From the NCBI GenBank assembly GCA_964036315.1, contig OZ038509.1, positions 29,094,968 to 29,158,967 of the forward strand: a DNA stretch of 64,000 nucleotides, given 5' to 3'. Both the position numbers and the translations under genes were made by a program. Under the pieces are notes generated by a model. The model worked only from the letters and a program-made list of their open reading frames with translations, did no database searches and was not told the origin of the DNA. This document shows, in pieces, positions 9,740 through 25,400 of this stretch. The stretch is from Acanthosepion esculentum. Taxonomy: Eukaryota; Mollusca; Cephalopoda; Sepiida; Sepiidae. Positions within the stretch are counted from its first letter, which is position 1; every line of letters starts with the position of its first letter.

Positions 9740-12700
9740 AATTTCAAATTTGAATATGCTGTTTGAAATCATTAGAAAATCAATAAAATTATTGAAAATC
9801 GATATGGTATCGATCAGAAAATATTGTTTTTGACTATTTCCAACAGTTTACACAAAGTTTTATTGCAAATATTAAGTTTTACAAACTTTTGAAAAATATT
9901 GAATTTTCAATGCAAAAGCAAGCATTTCAAGCTACTTTTCAACGTTAAACACGGTAATTTCAAATTTTAATATGCAGTTTGAAATTATTAGAAAACCAAT
10001 AAAATTATGGAAAATCGAAATGGTATCGATCAGAAAATATTGTTTTTGACAATTTCCAACAGTTTACACAAAGTTTTATTGCAAATATTAAGTTTTACAA
10101 ACTTTTGAAAAATATTGAATTTTCAATGCAAAAGTAAGCATTTCAAGCTAGTTTTTCAACGTTAAACACGGTAATTTCAAATTTGAATATGCTGTTTGAA
10201 ATCATTAGAAAACCAATAAAATTATTGAAAATCGATATGGTATCGATCAGAAAATATTGTTTTTGACAATTTCCAACAGTTTACACAAAGTTTTATTGCA
10301 AATATTAAGTTTTACAAAGTTTTGGAAAATATTCAAATTTCAATGCAAAAGTAAGCATTTCAAGCTAGTTTTTCAACGTTAAACACGGTAATTTCAAATT
10401 TGAATATGCTGTTCGAAATCATTAGAAAACCAATAAAATTATTGAAAATCGATATGGTATCGATCAGAAAATATTGTTTTTGACTATTTCCAACAGTTTA
10501 CACAAAGTTTTATTGCAAATATTAAGTTTTACAAACTTTTGAAAAATATTGAAATTTCAATGCAAAAGTAAGCATTTCAAGATAGTTTTTCAACGTTAAA
10601 CACGGTAATTTCAAATTTTAATATGCAGTTTGAAATTATTAGAAAACCAATAAAATTATGGAAAATCGATATGGTATCGATCAGAAAATATTGTTTTTGA
10701 CAATTTCCAACAGTTTACACAAAGTTTTATTGCAAATATTAAGTTTTACAAACTTTTGAAAAATATTGAATTTTCAATGCAAAAGTCAGCATTTCAAGCT
10801 AGTTTTTCAACGTTAAACACGGTAGTTTCAAATTTGAATATGCTGTTTGAAATCATTAGAAAACCAATAAAATTATTGAAAATCGATATGGTATCGATCA
10901 GAAAATATTGTTTTTGAAAATTTCCAACAGTTTTCGCAAAGTTTTATTGCAAATATTAAGTTTTCCAAACTTTTGAAAATATTGAATTTTCAATGCAAAA
11001 GTAAGCATTTCAAGCTAGTTTTTCAACGTTAAACACGGTAATTTCAAATTTGAATATGCTGTTTGAAATCATTAGAAAAACAAAAAAATTATTGAAAATC
11101 GATATGGTATCGATCAGAAAATATTGCTTTTGACAATTTCCAACAGTTTACACATAATTTTATTGCAAATATTAAGTTTTACAAACTTTTGAAAAATATT
11201 GAATTTTCAATGCAAAAGTAAGCATTTCAAGCTAGTTTTTCAACGTTAAACACCGTAGTTTCAAATTTGAATATGCTGTTTGAAATCATTAGAAAACCAA
11301 TAAAATTATTGAAAATCGATATGGTATCGATCAGAAAGTAATCTTTTTGACAATTTCCAACAGTTTTCGCAAAGTTTTATTGCAAATATTAAGTTTTACA
11401 CACTTTTGAAAATATTGAATTTTCAATGCAAAAGTAAGCATTTGAAGTTAGTTTTTCAACGTTAAACACGTAAATTTCAAATTTGAATATGCTGTATAAA
11501 TCATTAGAAAACCAATAAAATTATTGAAAATCGATATGGTATCGATCAGAAAATATTGTTTTTGACAATTTCCAACAGTTTATACAAAGTTTTATTGCAA
11601 ATATTAAGTTTTACAAAGTTTTGAAAAATATTGAATTTTCAATGCAAAAGTAAGTATTTCAAGCTAGTTTTTCAACGTTCAACACGGTAATTTCAAATTT
11701 GAATATGCTGTTTGAAATCATTAGAAAACGAATAAAATTATTGAAAATCGATATGGTATCGATCAGAAAATATTGTTTTTGACAATTTCCAACAGTTTAC
11801 ACAAAGTTTTATTGCAAATATTATGTTTTACAAACTTTTGAAAAATATTGAAATTTCAATGCAAAAGTAAGCATTTCAAGCTAGTTTTTCAACGTTAAAC
11901 ACGGTAATTTCAAATTTGAATATGCTGTTTGAAATCATTAGAAAACCAATAAAATTATTGAAAATCGATATGGTATCGATCAGAAAATATTGTTTTTGAC
12001 AATTTCCAACAGTTTATACAAAGTTTTATTGCAAATATTAAGTTTTACAAAGTTTTGAAAAATATTGAATTTTCAATGCAAAAGTAAGTATTTCAAGCTA
12101 GTTTTTCAACGTTAAACACGGTAATTTCAAATTTGAATATGCTGTTTGAAATCATTAGAAAACGAATAAAATTATTGAAAATCGATATGGTATCGATCAG
12201 AAAATATTGTTTTTGACAATTTCCAACAGTTTACACAAAGTTTTATTGCAAATATTATGTTTTACAAACTTTTGAAAAATATTGAAATTTCAATGCAAAA
12301 GTAAGCATTTCAAGCTAGTTTTTCAACGTTAAACACGGTAATTTCAAATTTGAATATGCTGTTTGAAATCATTAGAAAACCAATAAAATTATTGAAAATC
12401 GATATGGTATCGATCAGAAAATATTGTTTTTGACAATTTCCAACAGTTTACACAAAGTTTTATTGCAAATATTAAGTTTTACAAAGTTTTGAAAAATATA
12501 GAAATTTCAATGCAAAAGTAAGCATTTCAAGCTAGTTTTTCAACGTTAAACACGGTAATTTCAAATTTGAATATGCTGTTTGAAATCATTAGAAAACCAA
12601 TAAAATTATTGAAAATCGATATGGTATCGATCAGAAAATATTGTTTTTGACTATTTCCAACAGTTTACACAAAGTTTTATTGCAAATATTAAGTTTTACA

Positions 12701-15090
12701 AACTTTTGAAAAATATTGAATTTTCAATGCAAAAGCAAGCATTTCAAGCTACTTTTCAACGTTAAACACGGTAATTTCAAATTTTAATATGCAGTTTGAA
12801 ATTATTAGAAAACCAATAAAATTATGGAAAATCGAAATGGTATCGATCAGAAAATATTGTTTTTGACTATTTCCAACAGTTTACACAAAGTTTTATTGCA
12901 AATATTAAGTTTTACAAACTTTTGAAAAATATTGAAATTTCAATGCAAAAGTAAGCATTTCAAGATAGTTTTTCAACGTTAAACACGGTAATTTCAAATT
13001 TTAATATGCAGTTTGAAATTATTAGAAAACCAATAAAATTATGGAAAATCGATATGGTATCGATCAGAAAATATTGTTTTTGACAATTTCCAACAGTTTA
13101 CACAAAGTTTTATTGCAAATATTAAGTTTTACAAACTTTTGAAAAATATTGAATTTTCAATGCAAAAGTAAGCATTTCAAGCTAGTTTTTCAACGTTAAA
13201 CACGGTAGTTTCAAATTTGAATATGCTGTTTGAAATCATTAGAAAACCAATAAAATTATTGAAAATCGATATGGTATCGATCAGAAAATATTGTTTTTGA
13301 AAATTTCCAACAGTTTTCGCAAAGTTTTATTGCAAATATTAAGTTTTCCAAACTTTTGAAAATATTGAATTTTCAATGCAAAAGTAAGCATTTCAAGCTA
13401 GTTTTTCAACGTTAAACACGGTAATTTCAAATTTGAATATGCTGTTTGAAATCATTAGAAAACCAAAAAAATTATTGAAAATCGATATGGTATCGATCAG
13501 AAAATATTGCTTTTGACAATTTCCAACAGTTTACACATAATTTTATTGCAAATATTAAGTTTTACAAACTTTTGAAAAATATTGAATTTTCAATGCAAAA
13601 GTAAGCATTTCAAGCTAGTTTTTCAACGTTAAACACCGTAGTTTCAAATTTGAATATGCTGTTTTAAATCATTAGAAAACCAATAAAATTATTGAAAATC
13701 GATATGGTATCGATCAGAAAGTAATCTTTTTGACAATTTCCAACAGTTTTCGCAAAGTTTTATTGCAAATATTAAGTTTTACAAACTTTTGAAAATATTG
13801 AATTTTCAATGCAAAAGTAAGCATTTGAAGTTAGTTTTTCAACGTTAAACACGTAAATTTCAAATTTGAATATGCTGTATAAATCATTAGAAAACCAATA
13901 AAATTATTGAAAATCGATATGGTATCGATCAGAAAATATTGTTTTTGACAATTTCCAACAGTTTACACAAAGTTTTATTGCAAATATTAAGTTTTACAAA
14001 CTTTTGAAAAATATTGAATTTTCAATGCAAAAGTAAGCATTTCAAGCTAGTTTTTCAACGTTAAACACGGTAATTTCAAATTTGAATATGCTGTTTGAAA
14101 TCATTAGAAAACCAATAAAATTATTGAAAATCGATATGGTATCGATCAGAAAATATTGTTTTTGACAATTTCCAACAGTTTACACAAAGTTTTATTGCAA
14201 ATATTAAGTTTTACAAAGTTTTGAAAAATATTGAATTTTCAATGCAAAAGTAAGCATTTCAAGATAGTTTTTCAACGTTAAACACGGTAATTTCAAATTT
14301 GAATATGCTGTTCGAAATCATTAGAAAAACAATAAAATTATTGAAAATCGATATGGTATCGATCAGAAAATATTGTTTTTGACAATTTCCAACAGTTTAC
14401 ACAAAGTTTTATTGCAAATATTAAGTTTTACAAACTTTTGAAAAATATTGAATTTTCAATGCAAAAGTAACTATTTCAAGCTAGTTTTTCAACGTTAAAC
14501 ACGGTAATTTCAAATTTTAATATGCTGTTTGAAATCATTAGAAAACCAATAAAATTATTGAAAATCGATATGGTATCGATCAGAAAATATTGTTTTTGAC
14601 TATTTCCAACAGTTTACACAAAGTTTTATTGCATATATTAAGTTTTACAAACTTTTGAAAAATATTGAATTTTCAATGCAAAAGCAAGCATTTCAAGCTA
14701 CTTTTCAACGTTAAACACGGTAATTTCAAATTTTAATATGCAGTTTGAAATTATTAGAAAACCAATAAAATTATGGAAAATCGAAATGGTATCGATCAGA
14801 AAATATTGTTTTTGACAATTTCCAACAGTTTACACAAAGTTTTATTTTAAATATTAAGTTTTACAAACTTTTGAAAAATATTGAATTTTCAATGCAAAAG
14901 TAAGCATTTCAAGCTAGTTTTTCAACGTTAAACACGGTAATTTCAAATTTGAATATGCTGTTCGAAATCATTAGAAAACCAATAAAATTATTGAAAATCG
15001 ATATGGTATCGATCAGAAAATATTGTTTTTGACTATTTCCAACAGTTTACACAAAGTTTTATTGCAAATATTAAGTTTTACAAACTTTTG
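9740..15090. repeat. Large HOR block, copy 1 of 3 (offset 7366 to copy 2)
   Basis: About 25 monomers recur at 17106-22456 with exact offset 7366. Markers are GAAAATCAATAAAA (9775 and 17141), GGAAAATATTC (10331 and 17697), AAAGTAATC (11335 and 18701; 13718 and 21084), CAACGTTCAACACG (11676 and 19042) and GCATATATTAAG (14631 and 21997). The match fails on the left before about 9740 and on the right near 15090, where this copy continues with AAAAGTCAGC and the other with AAAAGTAAGC. The 7366-bp spacing corresponds to 34 monomers. Confidence 0.85.
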
Positions 15091-17678
15091 AAAAATATTG
15101 AATTTTCAATGCAAAAGTCAGCATTTCAAGCTAGTTTTTCAACGTTAAACACGGTAGTTTCAAATTTGAATATGCTGTTTGAAATCATTAGAAAACCAAT
15201 AAAATTATTGAAAATCGATATGGTATCGATCAGAAAATATTGTTTTTGAAAATTTCCAACAGTTTTCGCAAAGTTTTATTGCAAATATTAAGTTTTCCAA
15301 ACTTTTGAAAATATTGAATTTTCAATGCAAAAGTAAGCATTTCAAGCTAGTTTTTCAACGTTAAACACGGTAATTTCAAATTTGAATATGCTGTTTGAAA
15401 TCATTAGAAAACCAAAAAAATTATTGAAAATCGATATGGTATCGATCAGAAAATATTGCTTTTGACAATTTCCAACAGTTTACACATAATTTTATTGCAA
15501 ATATTAAGTTTTACAAACTGTTGAAAAATATTGAATTTTCAATGCAAAAGTAAGCATTTCAAGCTAGTTTTTCAACGTTAAACACCGTAGTTTCAAATTT
15601 GAATATGCTGTTTGAAATCATTAGAAAACCAATAAAATTATTGAAAATCGATATGGTATCGATCAGAAAGTAATCTTTTTGACAATTTCCAACAGTTTTC
15701 GCAAAGTTTTATTGCAAATATTAAGTTTTACACACTTTTGAAAATATTGAATTTTCAATGCAAAAGTAAGCATTTGAAGTTAGTTTTTCAACGTTAAACA
15801 CGTAAATTTCAAATTTGAATATGCTGTATAAATCATTAGAAAACCAATAAAATTATTGAAAATCGATATGGTATCGATCAGAAAATATTGTTTTTGACAA
15901 TTTCCAACAGTTTATACAAAGTTTTATTGCAAATATTAAGTTTTACAAAGTTTTGAAAAATATTGAATTTTCAATGCAAAAGTAAGTATTTCAAGCTAGT
16001 TTTTCAACGTTAAACACGGTAATTTCAAATTTGAATATGCTGTTTGAAATCATTAGAAAACGAATAAAATTATTGAAAATCGATATGGTATCGATCAGAA
16101 AATATTGTTTTTGACAATTTCCAACAGTTTACACAAAGTTTTATTGCAAATATTATGTTTTACAAACTTTTGAAAAATATTGAAATTTCAATGCAAAAGT
16201 AAGCATTTCAAGCTAGTTTTTCAACGTTAAACACGGTAATTTCAAATTTGAATATGCTGTTTGAAATCATTAGAAAACCAATAAAATTATTGAAAATCGA
16301 TATGGTATCGATCAGAAAATATTGTTTTTGACAATTTCCAACAGTTTATACAAAGTTTTATTGCAAATATTAAGTTTTACAAAGTTTTGAAAAATATTGA
16401 ATTTTCAATGCAAAAGTAAGTATTTCAAGCTAGTTTGTCAACGTTAAACACGGTAATTTCAAATTTGAATATGCTGTTTGAAATCATTAGAAAACGAATA
16501 AAATTATTGAAAATCGATATGGTATCGATCAGAAAATATTGTTTTTGACAATTTCCAACAGTTTACACAAAGTTTTATTGCAAATATTATGTTTTACAAA
16601 CTTTTGAAAAATATTGAAATTTCAATGCAAAAGTAAGCATTTCAAGCTAGTTTTTCAACGTTAAACACGGTAATTTCAAATTTGAATATGCTGTTTGAAA
16701 TCATTAGAAAACCAATAAAATTATTGAAAATCGATATGGTATCGATCAGAAAATATTGTTTTTGACAATTTCCAACAGTTTACACAAAGTTTTATTGCAA
16801 ATATTAAGTTTTACAAAGTTTTGAAAAATATAGAAATTTCAATGCAAAAGTAAGCATTTCAAGCTAGTTTTTCAACGTTAAACACGGTAATTTCAAATTT
16901 GAATATGCTGTTTGAAATCATTAGAAAACCAATAAAATTATTGAAAATCGATATGGTATCGATCAGAAAATATTGTTTTTGACAATTTCCAACAGTTTAC
17001 ACAAAGTTTTATTGCAAATATTAAGTTTTACAAAGTTTTGAAAAATATAGAAATTTCAATGCAAAAGTAAGCATTTCAAGCTAGTTTTTCAACGTTAAAC
17101 ACGGTAATTTCAAATTTGAATATGCTGTTTGAAATCATTAGAAAATCAATAAAATTATTGAAAATCGATATGGTATCGATCAGAAAATATTGTTTTTGAC
17201 TATTTCCAACAGTTTACACAAAGTTTTATTGCAAATATTAAGTTTTACAAACTTTTGAAAAATATTGAATTTTCAATGCAAAAGCAAGCATTTCAAGCTA
17301 CTTTTCAACGTTAAACACGGTAATTTCAAATTTTAATATGCAGTTTGAAATTATTAGAAAACCAATAAAATTATGGAAAATCGAAATGGTATCGATCAGA
17401 AAATATTGTTTTTGACAATTTCCAACAGTTTACACAAAGTTTTATTGCAAATATTAAGTTTTACAAACTTTTGAAAAATATTGAATTTTCAATGCAAAAG
17501 TACGCATTTCAAGCTAGTTTTTCAACGTTAAACACGGTAATTTCAAATTTGAATATGCTGTTTGAAATCATTAGAAAACCAATAAAATTATTGAAAATCG
17601 ATATGGTATCGATCAGAAAATATTGTTTTTGACTATTTCCAACAGTTTACACAAAGTTTTATTGCAAATATTAAGTTT
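15038..17678. repeat. Linker between the large HOR copies, derived from 5290-7930
   Basis: This stretch lies largely between copies 1 and 2 of the large block and matches 5290-7930 at offset 9748. Its last part (from about 17141) also matches 9775 onward at offset 7366, so the exchange point between the two parental sequences lies in 17106-17680. It contains one complete E-C-D cassette (15383-16031). Confidence 0.78.
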
Positions 17679-20600
17679 TACAAAGTTTTGGAAAATATTC
17701 AAATTTCAATGCAAAAGTAAGCATTTCAAGCTAGTTTTTCAACGTTAAACACGGTAATTTCAAATTTGAATATGCTGTTCGAAATCATTAGAAAACCAAT
17801 AAAATTATTGAAAATCGATATGGTATCGATCAGAAAATATTGTTTTTGACTATTTCCAACAGTTTACACAAAGTTTTATTGCAAATATTAAGTTTTACAA
17901 ACTTTTGAAAAATATTGAATTTTCAATGCAAAAGGAAGCATTTCAAGATAGTTTTTCAACGTTAAACACGGTAATTTCAAATTTTAATATGCAGTTTGAA
18001 ATTATTAGAAAACCAATAAAATTATGGAAAATCGATATGGTATCGATCAGAAAATATTGTTTTTGACAATTTCCAACAGTTTACACAAAGTTTTATTGCA
18101 AATATTAAGTTTTACAAACTTTTGAAAAATATTGAATTTTCAATGCAAAAGTCAGCATTTCAAGCTAGTTTTTCAACGTTAAACACGGTAGTTTCAAATT
18201 TGAATATGCTGTTTGAAATCATTAGAAAACCAATAAAATTATTGAAAATCGATATGGTATCGATCAGAAAATATTGTTTTTGAAAATTTCCAACAGTTTT
18301 CGCAAAGTTTTATTGCAAATATTAAGTTTTCCAAACTTTTGAAAATATTGAATTTTCAATGCAAAAGTAAGCATTTCAAGCTAGTTTTTCAACGTTAAAC
18401 ACGGTAATTTCAAATTTGAATATGCTGTTTGAAATCATTAGAAAAACAAAAAAATTATTGAAAATCGATATGGTATCGATCAGAAAATATTGCTTTTGAC
18501 AATTTCCAACAGTTTACACATAATTTTATTGCAAATATTAAGTTTTACAAACTTTTGAAAAATATTGAATTTTCAATGCAAAAGTAAGCATTTCAAGCTA
18601 GTTTTTCAACGTTAAACACCGTAGTTTCAAATTTGAATATGCTGTTTGAAATCATTAGAAAACCAATAAAATTATTGAAAATCGATATGGTATCGATCAG
18701 AAAGTAATCTTTTTGACAATTTCCAACAGTTTTCGCAAAGTTTTATTGCAAATATTAAGTTTTACACACTTTTGAAAATATTGAATTTTCAATGCAAAAG
18801 TAAGCATTTGAAGTTAGTTTTTCAACGTTAAACACGTAAATTTCAAATTTGAATATGCTGTATAAATCATTAGAAAACCAATAAAATTATTGAAAATCGA
18901 TATGGTATCGATCAGAAAATATTGTTTTTGACAATTTCCAACAGTTTATACAAAGTTTTATTGCAAATATTAAGTTTTACAAAGTTTTGAAAAATATTGA
19001 ATTTTCAATGCAAAAGTAAGTATTTCAAGCTAGTTTTTCAACGTTCAACACGGTAATTTCAAATTTGAATATGCTGTTTGAAATCATTAGAAAACGAATA
19101 AAATTATTGAAAATCGATATGGTATCGATCAGAAAATATTGTTTTTGACAATTTCCAACAGTTTACACAAAGTTTTATTGCAAATATTATGTTTTACAAA
19201 CTTTTGAAAAATATTGAAATTTCAATGCAAAAGTAAGCATTTCAAGCTAGTTTTTCAACGTTAAACACGGTAATTTCAAATTTGAATATGCTGTTTGAAA
19301 TCATTAGAAAACCAATAAAATTATTGAAAATCGATATGGTATCGATCAGAAAATATTGTTTTTGACAATTTCCAACAGTTTATACAAAGTTTTATTGCAA
19401 ATATTAAGTTTTACAAAGTTTTGAAAAATATTGAATTTTCAATGCAAAAGTAAGTATTTCAAGCTAGTTTTTCAACGTTAAACACGGTAATTTCAAATTT
19501 GAATATGCTGTTTGAAATCATTAGAAAACGAATAAAATTATTGAAAATCGATATGGTATCGATCAGAAAATATTGTTTTTGACAATTTCCAACAGTTTAC
19601 ACAAAGTTTTATTGCAAATATTATGTTTTACAAACTTTTGAAAAATATTGAAATTTCAATGCAAAAGTAAGCATTTCAAGCTAGTTTTTCAACGTTAAAC
19701 ACGGTAATTTCAAATTTGAATATGCTGTTTGAAATCATTAGAAAACCAATAAAATTATTGAAAATCGATATGGTATCGATCAGAAAATATTGTTTTTGAC
19801 AATTTCCAACAGTTTACACAAAGTTTTATTGCAAATATTAAGTTTTACAAAGTTTTGAAAAATATAGAAATTTCAATGCAAAAGTAAGCATTTCAAGCTA
19901 GTTTTTCAACGTTAAACACGGTAATTTCAAATTTGAATATGCTGTTTGAAATCATTAGAAAACCAATAAAATTATTGAAAATCGATATGGTATCGATCAG
20001 AAAATATTGTTTTTGACTATGTCCAACAGTTTACACAAAGTTTTATTGCAAATATTAAGTTTTACAAACTTTTGAAAAATATTGAATTTTCAATGCAAAA
20101 GCAAGCATTTCAAGCTACTTTTCAACGTTAAACACGGTAATTTCAAATTTTAATATGCAGTTTGAAATTATTAGAAAACCAATAAAATTATGGAAAATCG
20201 AAATGGTATCGATCAGAAAATATTGTTTTTGACTATTTCCAACAGTTTACACAAAGTTTTATTGCAAATATTAAGTTTTACAAACTTTTGAAAAATATTG
20301 AAATTTCAATGCAAAAGTAAGCATTTCAAGATAGTTTTTCAACGTTAAACACGGTAATTTCAAATTTTAATATGCAGTTTGAAATTATTAGAAAACCAAT
20401 AAAATTATGGAAAATCGATATGGTATCGATCAGAAAATATTGTTTTTGACAATTTCCAACAGTTTACACAAAGTTTTATTGCAAATATTAAGTTTTACAA
20501 ACTTTTGAAAAATATTGAATTTTCAATGCAAAAGTAAGCATTTCAAGCTAGTTTTTCAACGTTAAACACGGTAGTTTCAAATTTGAATATGCTGTTTGAA

Positions 20601-22456
20601 ATCATTAGAAAACCAATAAAATTATTGAAAATCGATATGGTATCGATCAGAAAATATTGTTTTTGAAAATTTCCAACAGTTTTCGCAAAGTTTTATTGCA
20701 AATATTAAGTTTTCCAAACTTTTGAAAATATTGAATTTTCAATGCAAAAGTAAGCATTTCAAGCTAGTTTTTCAACGTTAAACACGGTAATTTCAAATTT
20801 GAATATGCTGTTTGAAATCATTAGAAAACCAAAAAAATTATTGAAAATCGATATGGTATCGATCAGAAAATATTGCTTTTGACAATTTCCAACAGTTTAC
20901 ACATAATTTTATTGCAAATATTAAGTTTTACAAACTTTTGAAAAATATTGAATTTTCAATGCAAAAGTAAGCATTTCAAGCTAGTTTTTCAACGTTAAAC
21001 ACCGTAGTTTCAAATTTGAATATGCTGTTTTAAATCATTAGAAAACCAATAAAATTATTGAAAATCGATATGGTATCGATCAGAAAGTAATCTTTTTGAC
21101 AATTTCCAACAGTTTTCGCAAAGTTTTATTGCAAATATTAAGTTTTACAAACTTTTGAAAATATTGAATTTTCAATGCAAAAGTAAGCATTTGAAGTTAG
21201 TTTTTCAACGTTAAACACGTAAATTTCAAATTTGAATATGCTGTATAAATCATTAGAAAACCAATAAAATTATTGAAAATCGATATGGTATCGATCAGAA
21301 AATATTGTTTTTGACAATTTCCAACAGTTTACACAAAGTTTTATTGCAAATATTAAGTTTTACAAACTTTTGAAAAATATTGAATTTTCAATGCAAAAGT
21401 AAGCATTTCAAGCTAGTTTTTCAACGTTAAACACGGTAATTTCAAATTTGAATATGCTGTTTGAAATCATTAGAAAACCAATAAAATTATTGAAAATCGA
21501 TATGGTATCGATCAGAAAATATTGTTTTTGACAATTTCCAACAGTTTACACAAAGTTTTATTGCAAATATTAAGTTTTACAAAGTTTTGAAAAATATTGA
21601 ATTTTCAATGCAAAAGTAAGCATTTCAAGATAGTTTTTCAACGTTAAACACGGTAATTTCAAATTTGAATATGCTGTTCGAAATCATTAGAAAAACAATA
21701 AAATTATTGAAAATCGATATGGTATCGATCAGAAAATATTGTTTTTGACAATTTCCAACAGTTTACACAAAGTTTTATTGCAAATATTAAGTTTTACAAA
21801 CTTTTGAAAAATATTGAATTTTCAATGCAAAAGTAACTATTTCAAGCTAGTTTTTCAACGTTAAACACGGTAATTTCAAATTTTAATATGCTGTTTGAAA
21901 TCATTAGAAAACCAATAAAATTATTGAAAATCGATATGGTATCGATCAGAAAATATTGTTTTTGACTATTTCCAACAGTTTACACAAAGTTTTATTGCAT
22001 ATATTAAGTTTTACAAACTTTTGAAAAATATTGAATTTTCAATGCAAAAGCAAGCATTTCAAGCTACTTTTCAACGTTAAACACGGTAATTTCAAATTTT
22101 AATATGCAGTTTGAAATTATTAGAAAACCAATAAAATTATGGAAAATCGAAATGGTATCGATCAGAAAATATTGTTTTTGACAATTTCCAACAGTTTACA
22201 CAAAGTTTTATTTTAAATATTAAGTTTTACAAACTTTTGAAAAATATTGAATTTTCAATGCAAAAGTAAGCATTTCAAGCTAGTTTTTCAACGTTAAACA
22301 CGGTAATTTCAAATTTGAATATGCTGTTCGAAATCATTAGAAAACCAATAAAATTATTGAAAATCGATATGGTATCGATCAGAAAATATTGTTTTTGACT
22401 ATTTCCAACAGTTTACACAAAGTTTTATTGCAAATATTAAGTTTTACAAACTTTTG
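17106..22456. repeat. Large HOR block, copy 2 of 3
   Basis: This copy matches 9740-15090 at offset 7366. From about 17680 onward it also matches 26777-31.5 kb, first at offset 9097 (18701 and 27798; CAACGTTCAACACG at 19042 and 28139), then at 8881 after one monomer is lost from copy 3 near 29590 (21084 and 29965; GCATATATTAAG at 21997 and 30878). It contains two E-C-D cassettes (18417-19065 and 20800-21448). Confidence 0.83.
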
Positions 22457-25400
22457 AAAAATATTGAAATTTCAATGCAAAAGTAAGCATTTCAAGATAG
22501 TTTTTCAACGTTAAACACGGTAATTTCAAATTTTAATATGCTGTTTGAAATTATTAGAAAACCAATAAAATTATGGAAAATCGATATGGTATCGATCAGA
22601 AAATATTGTTTTTGAAAATTTCCAACAGTTTTCGCAAAGTTTTATTGCAAATATTAAGTTTTCCAAACTTTTGAAAATATTGAATTTTCAATGCAAAAGT
22701 AAGCATTTCAAGCTAGTTTTTCAACGTTACACACGGTAATTTCAAATTTGAATATGCTGTTTGAAATCATTAGAAAACCAAAAAAATTATTGAAAATCGA
22801 TATGGTATCGATCAGAAAATATTGCTTTTGACAATTTCCAACAGTTTACACAAAGTTTTATTGCAAATATTAAGTTTTACAAACTTTTGAAAAATATTGA
22901 AATTTCAATGCAAAAGTAAGCATTTCAAGCTAGTTTTTCAACGTTAAACACGGTAATTTCAAATTTGAATATGCTGTTTGAAATCATTAGAAAACCAATA
23001 AAATTATTGAAAATCGATAGGGTATCGATCAGAAAATATTGTTTTTGACAATTTCCAACAGTTTACACAAAGTTTTATTGCAAATATTAAGTTTTACAAA
23101 CTTTTGAAAAATATTGAAATTTCAATGCAAAAGTAAGCATTTCCAGCTAGTTTTTCAACGTTAAACACGGTAATTTCAAATTTGAATATGCTGTTTGAAA
23201 TCATTAGAAAACCAATAAAATTATTGAAAATCGATATGGTATCGATCAGAAAATATTGTTTTTGACAATTTCCAACAGTTTATACAAAGTTTTATTGCAA
23301 ATATTAAGTTTTACAAAGTTTTGAAAAATATTGAATTTTCAATGCAAAAGTAAGTATTTCAAGCTAGTTTTTCAACGTTAAACACGGTAATTTCAAATTT
23401 GAATATGCTGTTTGAAATCATTAGAAAACGAATAAAATTATTGAAAATCGATATGGTATCGATCAGAAAATATTGTTTTTGACTATTTCCAACAGTTTAC
23501 ACAAAGTTTTATTGCAAATATTAAGTTTTACAAACTTTTGAAAAATATTGAATTTTCAATGCAAAAGTAAGCATTTCAAGCTAGTTTTTCAACGTTAAAC
23601 ACGGTAATTTCAAATTTGAATATGCTGTTCGAAATCATTAGAAAACCAATAAAATTATTGAAAATCGATATGGTATCGATCAGAAAATATTGTTTTTGAC
23701 TATTTCCAACAGTTTACACAAAGTTTTATTGCAAATATTAAGTTTTACAAACTTTTGAAAAATATTGAAATTTCAATGCAAAAGTAAGCATTTCAAGATA
23801 GTTTTTCAACGTTAAACACGGTAATTTCAAATTTTTATATGCAGTTTGAAATTATCAGAAAACCAATAAAGTTATGGAAAATCGATATGGTATCGATCAG
23901 AAAATATTGTTTTTGACAATTTCCAACAGTTTACACAAAGTTTTATTGCAAATATTAAGTTTTACAAACTTTTGAAAAATATTGAATTTTCAATGCAAAA
24001 GTAAGCATTTCAAGCTAGTTTTTCAACGTTAAACACGGTAATTTCAAATTTTAATATGCAGTTTGAAATTATTAGAAAACCAATAAAATTATGGAAAATC
24101 GAAATGGTATCGATCAGAAAATATTGTTTTTGACAATTTCCAACAGTTTACACAAAGTTTTATTTTAAATATTAAGTTTTACAAACTTTTGAAAAATATT
24201 GAATTTTCAATGCAAAAGTAAGCATTTCAAGCTAGTTTTTCAACGTTAAACACGGTAATTTCAAATTTGAATATGCTGTTCGAAATCATTAGAAAACCAA
24301 TAAAATTATTGAAAATCGATATGGTATCGATCAGAAAATATTGTTTTTGACTATTTCCAACAGTTTACACAAAGTTTTATTGCAAATATTAAGTTTTACA
24401 AACTTTTGAAAAATATTGAAATTTCAATGCAAAAGTAAGCATTTCAAGATAGTTTTTCAACGTTAAACACGGTAATTTCAAATTTTAATATGCTGTTTGA
24501 AATTATTAGAAAACCAATAAAATTATGGAAAATCGATATGGTATCGATCAGAAAATATTGTTTTTGAAAATTTCCAACAGTTTTCGCAAAGTTTTATTGC
24601 AAATATTAAGTTTTCCAAACTTTTGAAAATATTGAATTTTCAATGCAAAAGTAAGCATTTCAAGCTAGTTTTTCAACGTTACACACGGTAATTTCAAATT
24701 TGAATATGCTGTTTGAAATCATTAGAAAACCAAAAAAATTATTGAAAATCGATATGGTATCGATCAGAAAATATTGCTTTTGACAATTTCCAACAGTTTA
24801 CACAAAGTTTTATTGCAAATATTAAGTTTTACAAACTTTTGAAAAATATTGAAATTTCAATGCAAAAGTAAGCATTTCAAGCTAGTTTTTCAACGTTAAA
24901 CACGGTAATTTCAAATTTGAATATGCTGTTTGAAATCATTAGAAAACCAATAAAATTATTGAAAATCGATAGGGTATCGATCAGAAAATATTGTTTTTGA
25001 CAATTTCCAACAGTTTACACAAAGTTTTATTGCAAATATTAAGTTTTACAAACTTTTGAAAAATATTGAAATTTCAATGCAAAAGTAAGCATTTCCAGCT
25101 AGTTTTTCAACGTTAAACACGGTAATTTCAAATTTGAATATGCTGTTTGAAATCATTAGAAAACCAATAAAATTATTGAAAATCGATATGGTATCGATCA
25201 GAAAATATTGTTTTTGACAATTTCCAACAGTTTATACAAAGTTTTATTGCAAATATTAAGTTTTACAAAGTTTTGAAAAATATTGAATTTTCAATGCAAA
25301 AGTAAGTATTTCAAGCTAGTTTTTCAACGTTAAACACGGTAATTTCAAATTTGAATATGCTGTTTGAAATCATTAGAAAACGAATAAAATTATTGAAAAT

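Noticed and set aside
2016..9761. 7366 bp as a universal HOR period across the left domain
   Set aside because: The offset also links 2016-2390 with 9382-9760, but only over about 380 bp; flanks do not match. That instance is better explained by mosaic copying of one monomer group.
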